33,599 bases of DNA, taken from contig NZ_AEPB01000020.1 in the NCBI RefSeq assembly GCF_000189395.1, positions 1 to 33,599 on the forward strand, read 5' to 3'. This DNA comes from Planococcus donghaensis MPA1U2 (GTDB lineage: Bacteria > Bacillota > Bacilli > Bacillales_A > Planococcaceae). Below are positions 27,701-33,599 of the stretch, piece by piece. Each line of letters begins with the position of its first letter. Position 1 is the stretch's first letter. The position numbers were made by a program, and so were the translations under genes. The notes below the pieces were generated by a model. It was not told the origin of the DNA. It did not search any database and was given only the letters and a program-made list of their open reading frames with translations.

Positions 27701-28125
27701 ACAGTGGCGAAATGGATTACGTCGCCTTTATGCAAGTAACGGCAGGATTTGGCGTACGCGAGCAAGCGACACGCTTGAAAGAACAAGGCAAGTTTTTAGA
27801 AAGTCATGCACTGCAAGCAACAGCGCTTGAACTAGCAGAAGGCTTTGCAGAGCGTATTCACCAAGAAATCCGCGACCAATGGGGATTCCCAGACGCAACC
27901 GATTTCTCCATGCGCGAACGCTTTGCTGCTAAATACCAAGGACAACGCTTCTCTTTCGGATACCCCGCGTGTCCGAACTTAGAGGATCAAGCCAAATTAT
28001 TCAACTTAATCAAACCAGAAGACATCGGCGTTCACTTAACCGAAGAATACATGATGGACCCCGAAGCATCCGTGTCCGCAATCGTCTTTGCTCATCCGGA
28101 TGCGAGATATTTTATAGTGGATTGA
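24688..28125 (+). CDS. metH: Cobalamin-dependent methionine synthase MetH
   Basis: MetH transfers the methyl group of 5-methyl-THF via cobalamin to homocysteine. It is 1145 aa with all four modules. These are a homocysteine domain (about 1-320; Zn ligands Cys227, Cys290, Cys291), a pterin domain (about 340-610; ERTNVIGSRKF start), a cobalamin cap and binding domain (about 630-850; cobalt ligand His725 in DVHDIG, GGAALSR), and a C-terminal SAM-activation domain (about 870-1145; RFSFGYPACP). The ATG at 24688 is inside the end of yitJ and has only a weak ribosome site, so expression likely depends on coupled translation. There is no metF gene; yitJ fills that role. Growth through this route needs cobalamin supply. 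Confidence 0.97.
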   Translation: MSKHLIEQQLEKRILIIDGAMGTMIQNEDLSPEDFGGEEFDGCNEYLNIVRPDVIKNVHTAYLEAGADILCTNTFGGTPIVLDEYGIGDQAADINRRAVEIAKKAAAEFSTPEWPRFVAGAIGPTTKTLSVTGGATFDEMLENFYVQAKALIEGGADLILLETSQDMLNVKAATIGINQAFEETGLELPIMVSGTIEPMGTTLAGQSIEAFYISIEHVKPLSVGLNCATGPEFMTDHIRSLSELSDGYVSCYPNAGLPDEDGHYHETPESLAKKLRGFADKGWLNVVGGCCGTTPAHIKAVREAMDGLPPRKPDPIEHGHVVSGIEPLQYDETMRPLFIGERTNVIGSRKFKRLIIDGQFEEAAEIARAQVKNGAHVIDICLANPDRDEVEDMTHFMKEVVKKVKVPLVIDSTDEEVIEVALKFSQGKAIINSINLEDGEERFEAVMPLVKKYGAAVVVGTIDEVGMAVTRERKLEIAERSYDLLVNKWGLAPEDIIFDPLVFPVGTGDQQYIGSAVETIEGIRLIKEKLPRTLTILGVSNVSFGLPPVGREVLNAVYLYHCTQAGLDYAIVNTEKLERYASIPKQEIDMANELLFTTTDDTLADFTAFYRDKKKEKTEDDIPKTVPDRLAYYIIEGTKEGLIPDLEKALDMYDEPLDVINGPLMKGMAEVGRLFNDNQLIVAEVLQSAGVMKAAVSFLEQFMEKKEDDSGKGKIVLATVKGDVHDIGKNLVEIILSNNGFKVIDVGIKVTPATLIEVIRKEKPDMIGLSGLLVKSAKQMVITAQDFKEAGIDVPILVGGAALSRRFTETKISAEYDGPVIYAKDAMQGLDLANRLQSGAGKAELLLELDAQQEKRQASEAVRAAKPAVAVAEKPVKTVREDVTVYVPNDLRRHVLKDYSVAHLYPYVNMRTLIGHHLGLKGFSEKTLAKGDPRAVQLHELATEFLGSGVLKPSGMYQFFPAQSDGDDVIVYDPKDGKTEIERFTFPRQSAPPFLCLSDYLKSVDSGEMDYVAFMQVTAGFGVREQATRLKEQGKFLESHALQATALELAEGFAERIHQEIRDQWGFPDATDFSMRERFAAKYQGQRFSFGYPACPNLEDQAKLFNLIKPEDIGVHLTEEYMMDPEASVSAIVFAHPDARYFIVD

Positions 28126-28129
28126 GGAT

Positions 28130-28411
28130 AGAAAAGCGGAAGCAGCCATGTAGCTCTGCCGGGCATAAGACAGAGCAGCGAAGTGGCGCACTTTGCCACA
28201 CAGCTGGGATGGCTTATGACCCAAAGAGCTGGGCGCTGGAGCCTGGACAGAGAAAAGCGAAAGCAGCCGTGTAGATTCGATGGGCATAAGACGCACTGGC
28301 GAAGCGGCGTTCTTTGCCGCACAGCCAGAGTGGCTTATGACCCAAGAATCTGGCTGCTGGAGTCTGGACAGAGAAAAGCGAAAGCAGCCGTGCCGGCGGG
28401 AAGCGCCCGCC
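28130..28411. repeat. Tandem 121-nt structured repeats (two copies plus fragment)
   Basis: Unit A (28130-28250) and unit B (28251-28371) are each 121 nt, beginning AGAAAAGCG-AAGCAGCC and ending CTGGACAG. A third, truncated unit (28372-28411) breaks into a GC-rich palindrome, GGCGGG-aa-GCGCCCGCC. Each full unit can fold into one long branched hairpin. An outer stem (AGCTCT/AGAGCT in A, AGATTC/GAATCT in B) leads to GGGCATAAG/CTTATGaCCC, then CAGC/GCTG or CTGGC/GCCAG, then GTGGC/GCCAC or GCGGC/GCCGC. Stems change in step between copies. The element resembles dispersed intergenic repeats of Bacillales, but I cannot name the family. Open frames across it are artefacts. Confidence 0.85.
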
Positions 28412-28441
28412 TAGAGCAAATTCTTAATTCCTGAAACAGTT

Positions 28442-28480
28442 AAAACCCCGAAAGCCATAATAGATGGCGTTCGGGGTTTT
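28442..28480. terminator. Bidirectional terminator between metH repeats and msrAB
   Basis: AAAACCCCGAA and GCCAT pair with ATGGC and TTCGGGGTTTT. The symmetrical A4/T4 flanks let it end transcripts from both sides. Confidence 0.92.
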
Positions 28481-28507
28481 ATGTTTTCATTTAGTAATGA
28501 CAGGCAA

Positions 28508-29647
28508 TTAATTTACTTTATCCAACAAGAAGCCATAGCCTTGTGCTTCCATATCTGCTTCAGGAACAAACAGCAACGCCGCACCGTTCATGCAATAGCG
28601 CAAGCCGCCTTTGTCTTCGGGGCCATCGTTAAAGACATGCCCTAAGTGACTGTCTCCTGCCCGACTTCTAATTTCGGTTCGTTTCATAAAGAACAAACCG
28701 TCATCATGTTCAGTCACTACGTCAGGATCAATCGGTTTTGTAAAACTCGGCCATCCGGTTGTGGAATCGTACTTGTCGGCAGAAGAGAAAAGCGGTTCTC
28801 CTGTCGTGATATCCACATAAATGCCTGGTTCATAAAAGCCGTCGTATTCACTTGAAAATGCACGTTCCGTATCGTCTTCTTGTGTAACGGCATATTGAAT
28901 ATCAGTTAACGTTGCTTTTAGTTCGTCGTCACTTGGCTTTGGGTAAAGCGCAGGATCGATTAACGATTGCGCATCTTCGCCTAGTTTTTGATCTTCTAAC
29001 GTATCAAATTCGACATGACAGTAGCCGTCTGGATTTTTTTCGAGATAATCTTGGTGATACTCTTCAGCTAAATAATAATGATCCAGCATTTCAACTTCCG
29101 TAACGATTGGATCATCATAGCGAGCTTCTTGGGCAGCTACCACTTTGTCGATCACAGCACGGTCGTCTTCATTTTCATAATAAATGCCTGTACGGTACTG
29201 TTCACCTCGGTCATTGCCTTGTTGATTTAAAAGCGTTGGGTCAATGATGAGGAAGTAATGATTCAATACTTCTTCTAAATCCACACGTTCTGGGTCATAC
29301 CGGACATGGACTGTTTCAGCGTGTCCTGTATTTTCGCGAACCACTTCTTCATAAGTTGGATTTTCCGTATTGCCATTCGCATAACCAGATGTCACATCAT
29401 AAACACCGTAAACTCTTGCCATATAAGCTTCGACGCCCCAGAAACAGCCGCCAGCTAAGTAAATATCTTTTAAGTTGTCTGTATCAAATTCGAGGTCTGT
29501 GTTTGGGTTGTCTGGAAATTTAGACGTACTTGTTCCGGTGGCATTTCCAGAATCAGAGCTCGTAGAATCAGATGCATTTGACGTACCACAACCTGAAAGC
29601 AGCAATAGCAATAAAATCACAAAGCCTGCTAATGTCAGTGTTTTCAT
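28508..29647 (-). CDS. msrAB: Lipoprotein MsrA-MsrB methionine sulfoxide reductase fusion
   Basis: This enzyme repairs both S and R methionine sulfoxides in exported proteins. It is 379 aa. A lipoprotein signal peptide carries lipobox LSGC (Cys20), followed by a Ser/Thr/Asn-rich linker (21-50). The MsrA domain has catalytic Cys68 in GGCFWGVE and [12 protein letters not shown]. The MsrB domain (about 240-375) has TGWPSF, SHLGHVF and the catalytic Cys352 in RYCMNG. The usual form of this last motif is RYCINSAAL, so Ile-Asn-Ser is here Met-Asn-Gly. The second domain appears to lack the two CxxC zinc motifs. AGGAG precedes the ATG. The signal peptide places it on the outer face of the membrane. 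Confidence 0.94.
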   Translation of the reverse strand: MKTLTLAGFVILLLLLLSGCGTSNASDSTSSDSGNATGTSTSKFPDNPNTDLEFDTDNLKDIYLAGGCFWGVEAYMARVYGVYDVTSGYANGNTENPTYEEVVRENTGHAETVHVRYDPERVDLEEVLNHYFLIIDPTLLNQQGNDRGEQYRTGIYYENEDDRAVIDKVVAAQEARYDDPIVTEVEMLDHYYLAEEYHQDYLEKNPDGYCHVEFDTLEDQKLGEDAQSLIDPALYPKPSDDELKATLTDIQYAVTQEDDTERAFSSEYDGFYEPGIYVDITTGEPLFSSADKYDSTTGWPSFTKPIDPDVVTEHDDGLFFMKRTEIRSRAGDSHLGHVFNDGPEDKGGLRYCMNGAALLFVPEADMEAQGYGFLLDKVN

Positions 29648-29868
29648 AGTAAAGCTCCTGCCTTTCTTGGTGGAGTGATTTGGAAACGGTTCTTACCTTT
29701 AGTTTAAGCTACTCGCTAATAAAAGAGGTACTGAGGCGATTCGAAAAAAACTGACAATTCATAAGGTCTGTCACAAAATAGATTTATTCAGTTACAGTAA
29801 GTTCGTAAAGTAGAAGGGGATTTGATTGGCGTGCTAAGATTTAGTCATTGTGGAAAGGAGGCGGGCAA

Positions 29869-30876
29869 ATGGTTGTGTTGAACGTCTTAGATTATTCGCC
29901 AATTGATGAAGGACAGACCGCGTCGGTGGCGCTTGAACAAACTACCGAGCTTGTGCAGTTGGCAGAGGAGCTTGGGTTCAAGCGGTTCTGGGTAGCTGAG
30001 CATCATAAAGTCGAGTCGGTCGCAGGCAGTACGCCGGAAATGTTAATGATGCATTTGGCGACTTCTACGAAAACGATTCGGATTGGCTCAGGCGGGGTTA
30101 TGTTGCCGCATTACAGTGCATATAAAGTAGCGGAAAATTTCCGCATGCTTGAAGCGTTGCATCCGGGCCGCATCGATCTTGGCATTGGTCGTTCGCGCAG
30201 TTACCGTAACGTCAACGCAGCATTAAATGAAAGCAAAACAAAACGGTTGCCATACGATCAACAAATAACGGATCTACAAAAATATTTTTCAGATGATACG
30301 AAAAGTGAACATCGCTTTCAATCGTTAGTAGCGATGCCAATGATAAATACAGCACCCGAAATGTGGCTACTTGGTACAGGGCTTGGCAGTGCGAAGCTAG
30401 CTGCTGAAAAAGGCATGAGTTACGCGTATGCTCATTTTGCAAAACCGTCAGGACAATCCGTCGATGTTGTGAACACATATCGCGCAGAATTTCAGCCATC
30501 GGTATTTTTACAGGAGCCAAAAGTGATTCTAGCTGTTTTTGCAGTAGTTGCTGAAACGGCAGAAAAAGCTGAGGAGTTAGCGACTGCGTTTGATTTGTGG
30601 CTATTGTTTATTGAATCTGATTCGCCACCTCCTTATTATCCGTCAGCCGACACTGCTCGAAAGCGTGGCTTTAGTGCAAGTGAACAAGAAAAAGTAGACC
30701 GCAATCGTCGACGCATGTTGATTGGAACTGCAGAGCAAGTAAAAGAGCAGATTGAAGACCTTGCTGAACGATTTGGAGCAGATGAAGTCACCTTAATCCC
30801 AAATATTTCAGGTGCCGCTAACCGCATGAACGCATTGCGTTTATTGGCATCAGCAGTTGATTTATCTGGAAAATGA
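29869..30876 (+). CDS. Luciferase-like flavin-dependent oxidoreductase (MsnO8-type)
   Basis: This is an FMN-using TIM-barrel enzyme of the LLM class, 335 aa. The opening LNVLDYSPIDEGQT, the FKRFWVAEHH motif near 45, IRIGSGGVMLPHYS near 75, and HPGRIDLGIGRSR near 105 are typical of the MsnO8-type group found widely in Bacilli. The ATG at 29869 has AAAGGAGG seven bases upstream; an in-frame GTG at 29848 precedes the ribosome site and is rejected. It is divergent from msrAB. Substrate unknown; these enzymes are usually monooxygenases or reductases whose partner flavin reductase is unlinked. Confidence 0.87.
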   Translation: MVVLNVLDYSPIDEGQTASVALEQTTELVQLAEELGFKRFWVAEHHKVESVAGSTPEMLMMHLATSTKTIRIGSGGVMLPHYSAYKVAENFRMLEALHPGRIDLGIGRSRSYRNVNAALNESKTKRLPYDQQITDLQKYFSDDTKSEHRFQSLVAMPMINTAPEMWLLGTGLGSAKLAAEKGMSYAYAHFAKPSGQSVDVVNTYRAEFQPSVFLQEPKVILAVFAVVAETAEKAEELATAFDLWLLFIESDSPPPYYPSADTARKRGFSASEQEKVDRNRRRMLIGTAEQVKEQIEDLAERFGADEVTLIPNISGAANRMNALRLLASAVDLSGK

Positions 30877-30931
30877 AACCATTTGTATCCTGCTGCGTAT
30901 TATGTGAAAAGCAGAAGGGTAGGCGTGGCAA

Positions 30932-31066
30932 ATGGAAATCAAATCGAAAGAGAAAGAAAAGAAAGATCGCTGGTGGATTTGGGATGTGGTGGAATTTATA
31001 GTAGAGGGTTTGGAGCTATTATTTTTCTTGCCACGTACGGTCTTTCGTTTTCTCAAAGATTTATAA
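30932..31066 (+). CDS. Possible 44-aa small protein
   Basis: A short frame encodes a charged start (MEIKSKEKEKKDRWW) followed by a hydrophobic/aromatic helix (WDVVEFIVEGLELLFFLP) and a basic end (RTVFRFLKDL). This charge-helix-charge layout is like small membrane-surface proteins of Bacillales. The ribosome site is weak (GGTAGGCG). It sits 55 bp after the luciferase-like gene on the same strand and ends just before the 21-bp repeats. No family was recognised. Confidence 0.5.
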   Translation: MEIKSKEKEKKDRWWIWDVVEFIVEGLELLFFLPRTVFRFLKDL

Positions 31067-31083
31067 GGGGTGTTGACGCTGGC

Positions 31084-31176
31084 GGACAGTATTTCTCGAT
31101 TTTGGACAGTATTCGGCTCAATTTCGACAGTATTTTATCCAATTCGGACAGTATTTCACCCAATCTCGACAGTATC
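31084..31176 (+). repeat. Five GACAGTAT repeats phased at 20-21 bp
   Basis: GACAGTAT occurs at 31085, 31105, 31126, 31147 and 31168, giving spacings of 20, 21, 21 and 21 bp. The intervening bases are related (TTC-C-AAT-T/C-G). The array sits between the small frame and a terminator. A 21-bp step is two helical turns, so all copies face the same side of the DNA. Confidence 0.85.
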
Positions 31177-31188
31177 GCCAATAAATGG

Positions 31189-31219
31189 AAAAAAGCCGCC
31201 TAGTTTAGGCGGCTTTTCT
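31189..31219. terminator. Bidirectional terminator after the repeat array
   Basis: A perfect stem, AAAAGCCGCCTA with TAGGCGGCTTTT, with a 3-nt loop, flanked by A and T runs. It ends the plus-strand transcript and the convergent MDR gene. Confidence 0.94.
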
Positions 31220-31224
31220 TCGTT

Positions 31225-32253
31225 TTATAGCTTTGCAAACTCAGGATCTGCAACTTTTACTAATTGTTTGCCGAGATTCGTACCTTTGAACAAGCCAAGG
31301 AACGCTTCTGGCGTATTTTCAAAGCCTTCAACAATCGTTTCATCGTATTTCAATTTGCCTTCTTGCAGCCATTGCGTAAGTGCCGCAACGCCTGTTGGCA
31401 ATTCTTTTGCGTAGTCACCAAGCGTAAAGCCTTTCATCATTGTGCTGGTCCGAATAAATTGTCCTTGCATGCGTGGCCCAAGGTCTCCTTCTTCATTGTT
31501 ATAAGAAGAGATAGCGCCGCATAATGAAATGCGTGCATGTTTGTTTAACTGACGAATCACGGCGTCAGAAATGTCGCCACCAACATTATCAAAGTACACG
31601 TCAACGCCATCAGGAAGTGCGTTGATCAAGTCTTCTTTAAAGCTGTCCTTTTTGTAATTCACCGCAGCATCGAAACCGAGTTCATTGATCAAGTAATCGA
31701 TTTTATCATCAGAACCGGCGATGCCAACAACGCGAGTCCCTTTAATTTTTGCGATTTGGCCAACAATCGAACCGACTGCACCGGCTGCGCCTGAAACGAC
31801 TACCGTTTCGCCTGCTTGCGGATTCGCGATATCAAGCAATCCGAAATAAGCAGTAAGTCCAGTCAATCCAAGAACACTCAAGTGTGCCGTAATAGATGCA
31901 GCGGTTGGATCAACTTTTTGCAGCTTGCTGGCATTTGCTACATTGTACTCAGCCCAGCTTAGGTTACTGCTGACAATATCACCTTTTTCAAATAAATCCG
32001 AGCGTGATTCAACAACTTCAGCTAACAGGCCACCAGTTAAAGCTTGGTTTAATTCGAATGGAGGGATATAAGATTTTACGTCTCTCATCCGTCCGCGCAT
32101 ATACGGGTCTACAGATAGGTAAAGTGTTTTTAACAAAACTTCATTTTCTGCGGGTGTCGGAATTTCTTTTTCGACAAAATTAAAATCATCATTAGTTGGC
32201 ATGCCTTCTGGGCGGTTCGCCAATTGAATTTCTTTATGTAATTGAGCTGTCAT
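31225..32253 (-). CDS. NADP-dependent MDR-family oxidoreductase (YfmJ-like)
   Basis: A zinc-free medium-chain reductase of the leukotriene-B4-dehydrogenase/2-alkenal reductase group, 342 aa. It would reduce enones or quinone-type electrophiles with NADPH. The N-terminal LANRPEGMPTNDDF and the substrate loop VDPYMRGRM (near 62) are diagnostic. The nucleotide motif SGAAGAVGS is near 150, and FDNVGGDI near 235. The ATG at 32253 follows GAGGAGG; a longer frame adds 21 residues upstream of this ribosome site and is rejected. It is divergent from an old yellow enzyme gene, with a promoter containing an inverted repeat in its spacer. Confidence 0.92.
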   Translation of the reverse strand: MTAQLHKEIQLANRPEGMPTNDDFNFVEKEIPTPAENEVLLKTLYLSVDPYMRGRMRDVKSYIPPFELNQALTGGLLAEVVESRSDLFEKGDIVSSNLSWAEYNVANASKLQKVDPTAASITAHLSVLGLTGLTAYFGLLDIANPQAGETVVVSGAAGAVGSIVGQIAKIKGTRVVGIAGSDDKIDYLINELGFDAAVNYKKDSFKEDLINALPDGVDVYFDNVGGDISDAVIRQLNKHARISLCGAISSYNNEEGDLGPRMQGQFIRTSTMMKGFTLGDYAKELPTGVAALTQWLQEGKLKYDETIVEGFENTPEAFLGLFKGTNLGKQLVKVADPEFAKL

Positions 32254-32287
32254 GAAAAATTCCTCCTCTAGATACGAATTCGAGAAA

Positions 32288-32316
32288 AGCGTACCACTCA
32301 GATAAAGAGTGGTCAA
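32288..32316 (-). promoter_or_regulatory. MDR-gene promoter with inverted-repeat operator candidate
   Basis: On the minus strand, TTGACC (32311-32316), 17 bp, then TACGCT (32288-32293) with an extended TGG before it. The inverted repeat ACCACTC-N7-GAGTGGT (32293-32313) fills the spacer exactly, a typical repressor-binding arrangement. Confidence 0.55.
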
Positions 32317-32353
32317 AAATAATGTACCGAAAAAACGCGGCGAGCGCGTATTC

Positions 32354-32382
32354 TTGATTCCTTAAAATCCATATGCTATTTT
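32354..32382 (+). promoter_or_regulatory. Candidate promoter of the old yellow enzyme gene
   Basis: TTGATT (32354-32359), 17 bp, then TATTTT (32377-32382). The start near 32389 lies downstream of an in-frame ATG at 32381, which supports the start at 32435. Confidence 0.55.
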
Positions 32383-32434
32383 GAAATACCGATACCTTTC
32401 GGAAAAGATGAGAACCAAGAAAAGAGGAACTTCC

Positions 32435-33559
32435 ATGAAGCCATTATATAAAGAATTATTTAACGAAATCACTTTGCCAAATGGCGTCGTGTTAAACGAT
32501 CGTCTTGGAGTTGCGCCAATGACGACGTATTCAGGAAATGAAGACGGTACGGTTTCCGATGAAGAATTGAGCTATTACAATCGCCGTGCAGGTTTAGGCA
32601 GTTTATACGTTACGGCGTGTATCGCGGTTTCAGAAAACGGCATTGCGTTCCCAAATCAGTTTATTGGATTTGACGATAGTGCATTGCCACGCTTAAAACA
32701 GCTGGCTAAAGAAATGAAATCAAAAGGCAGTAAAGCTATACTGCAAATGCAACATGGCGGCCGACAAAGCCAGCCTGAATTGATTAAAGCAAACGAAACG
32801 GTAGCGCCAAGTGCTGTTCCGGGTGAAGCTGGAAAACCAACTCCGCGCGAATTGACTGAAGAGGAAATTTACGCGATTATCGAAGATTTTGGTGAAACGA
32901 CAAGAAGAGCGATTGAAGCAGGCTTTGATGGTGTTGAAATTCACGGAGCGAATACGTATTTGCTTCAGCAATTTGTTTCATCCGTGACAAACCAGCGTCA
33001 AGATCAATGGGGAGGCACGCTTGTAAATCGCATGAGATTCCCACTTGCCGTTATGAAAAAAGTTCAAGACACGGTAGCTAAATATGCAGATGAGCAATTT
33101 ATCGTAGGCTACCGCCTATCGCCAGAAGAAAACAATGAAAAAACTACCGGTTATACAATTGAAGAAACAAAAATATTGGTGGAAGAATTAATCGACCGTG
33201 GCATTCATTATATTCACGTATCGTTGTTTGAATTTAAGAAAACACCAAAAGGCGCTGAACAAGGCGACAGTATCATTCGCATTTTAGCAGATCAAATTAA
33301 AGGCCGCGTGCCATTTGTAGCTGTTGGTAGTGTGAAAACACCAGAAGACGCTTTATCGGTCATCGCAGAAGGTGCCGACATTGTCGTGATGGGTCGCCAA
33401 GCATTGATTGATCCTGAGTGGACGGAAAAAATCAAACAAGGCAAAGAGCAAGAAATCAATCCCGTTATTAAACCTAACATGGTAGGAACGTTAGATATTC
33501 CACAAAACATGTGGCACTTAATCACGTCGTACGGCATGGTTACCGTTGCGGACAATTGA
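32435..33559 (+). CDS. Old yellow enzyme family NADH:flavin oxidoreductase
   Basis: An FMN-containing TIM-barrel ene-reductase, 374 aa. The opening has NRLG-type NDRLGVAPMTTYS, where residue Thr occurs in the flavin-site PMTT motif. LQMQHGGRQ is near 105, the active-site loop FDGVEIHGANTYLLQQF near 165-181 with TNQRQDQWGG, GYRLSPEE near 225, and the phosphate-binding VVMGRQALIDP near 315. The ATG at 32435 has AGAGGA upstream; an 18-residue extension is rejected because it precedes both ribosome site and predicted transcript start. The HGAN motif has His and Asn where many OYEs have His-Gly-Ala-His/Asn. It probably detoxifies electrophiles together with its divergent neighbour. Confidence 0.93.
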   Translation: MKPLYKELFNEITLPNGVVLNDRLGVAPMTTYSGNEDGTVSDEELSYYNRRAGLGSLYVTACIAVSENGIAFPNQFIGFDDSALPRLKQLAKEMKSKGSKAILQMQHGGRQSQPELIKANETVAPSAVPGEAGKPTPRELTEEEIYAIIEDFGETTRRAIEAGFDGVEIHGANTYLLQQFVSSVTNQRQDQWGGTLVNRMRFPLAVMKKVQDTVAKYADEQFIVGYRLSPEENNEKTTGYTIEETKILVEELIDRGIHYIHVSLFEFKKTPKGAEQGDSIIRILADQIKGRVPFVAVGSVKTPEDALSVIAEGADIVVMGRQALIDPEWTEKIKQGKEQEINPVIKPNMVGTLDIPQNMWHLITSYGMVTVADN

Positions 33560-33599
33560 TTAATAGTTTGTGAAAACACTTATAAAAAACGCAGTTCCG

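Noticed and set aside
27969-28434. Several open frames on both strands after metH
   Set aside because: They are produced by the 121-nt tandem repeats, overlap each other, and lack ribosome sites and coherent protein features.
31084-31176. Phased repeats as a CRISPR array
   Set aside because: The repeated unit is only about 8 bp and the gaps are 12-13 bp of related sequence, with no cas genes. This is not a CRISPR layout.
31070-31414. Open frame beginning in the phased repeats
   Set aside because: It runs through a perfect terminator and then antisense to the MDR gene. It has no convincing start site and arises from the repeat.

Overview
The window looks like a chromosomal segment of a low-to-moderate GC Firmicute, most likely a member of the Planococcaceae (Planococcus/Planomicrobium type). 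This assignment rests on Bacillales-style gene order, strong AGGAGG ribosome sites, several TTG starts, a CIRCE element, an S-box leader and many intrinsic terminators. It was made by reading, not by a database search.

Region 1 (1-9959) is conserved core. A tRNA-Asp gene with its own terminator precedes a tightly overlapping operon tsaE-tsaB-rimI-tsaD, which covers t6A tRNA modification plus ribosomal protein S18 acetylation. A roughly 200-bp intergenic segment then carries a dense cluster of DnaA boxes. It lies between tsaD and the convergent ABC-F gene ydiF. The divergent rex gene, a minimal tatA-tatC pair, a convergent CPBP membrane protease and the HrcA/CIRCE-controlled groES-groEL operon follow. 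This order matches the B. subtilis ydiB-ydiL-groESL neighbourhood, but moaC (ydiG) and ydiK are absent.

Region 2 (about 10000-22550) is a mosaic of mostly single-gene units separated by bidirectional terminators. It holds an FMN-dependent monooxygenase, a small membrane protein, a DHA2 drug-efflux transporter, and a divergent BCCT-family transporter with a long leader ending in a terminator-like hairpin. It also holds a DegV-type fatty-acid-binding protein, a thioredoxin-fold protein, a tRNA-dihydrouridine synthase, a membrane-anchored coiled-coil/OB-fold-like protein, MarR and CarD regulators, and three poorly characterised proteins.

Region 3 (22560-28500) is a methionine-recycling operon. 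A SAM-I riboswitch and terminator control yitJ (homocysteine methyltransferase fused to methylenetetrahydrofolate reductase) and the overlapping cobalamin-dependent metH. The YitJ reductase half would supply the methyl-folate that MetH uses. Downstream lie two 121-nt tandem repeats plus a fragment. Their paired bases change in a compensating way, which indicates a selected RNA or DNA fold.

Region 4 (28500-33599) is a redox-protection set. It contains a lipoprotein MsrA-MsrB fusion, a luciferase-like oxidoreductase, a short unannotated ORF followed by a 21-bp-phased repeat array, and a divergent pair of electrophile-type reductases (an MDR-family enone reductase and an old yellow enzyme). The promoter of the MDR gene contains an inverted repeat in its spacer.

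The best candidates for non-routine biology are the DnaA-box cluster, the covarying tandem repeats after metH, the 21-bp-phased repeats, the transporter leader with its altered substrate site, and the operator-like repeat between the two reductase genes.
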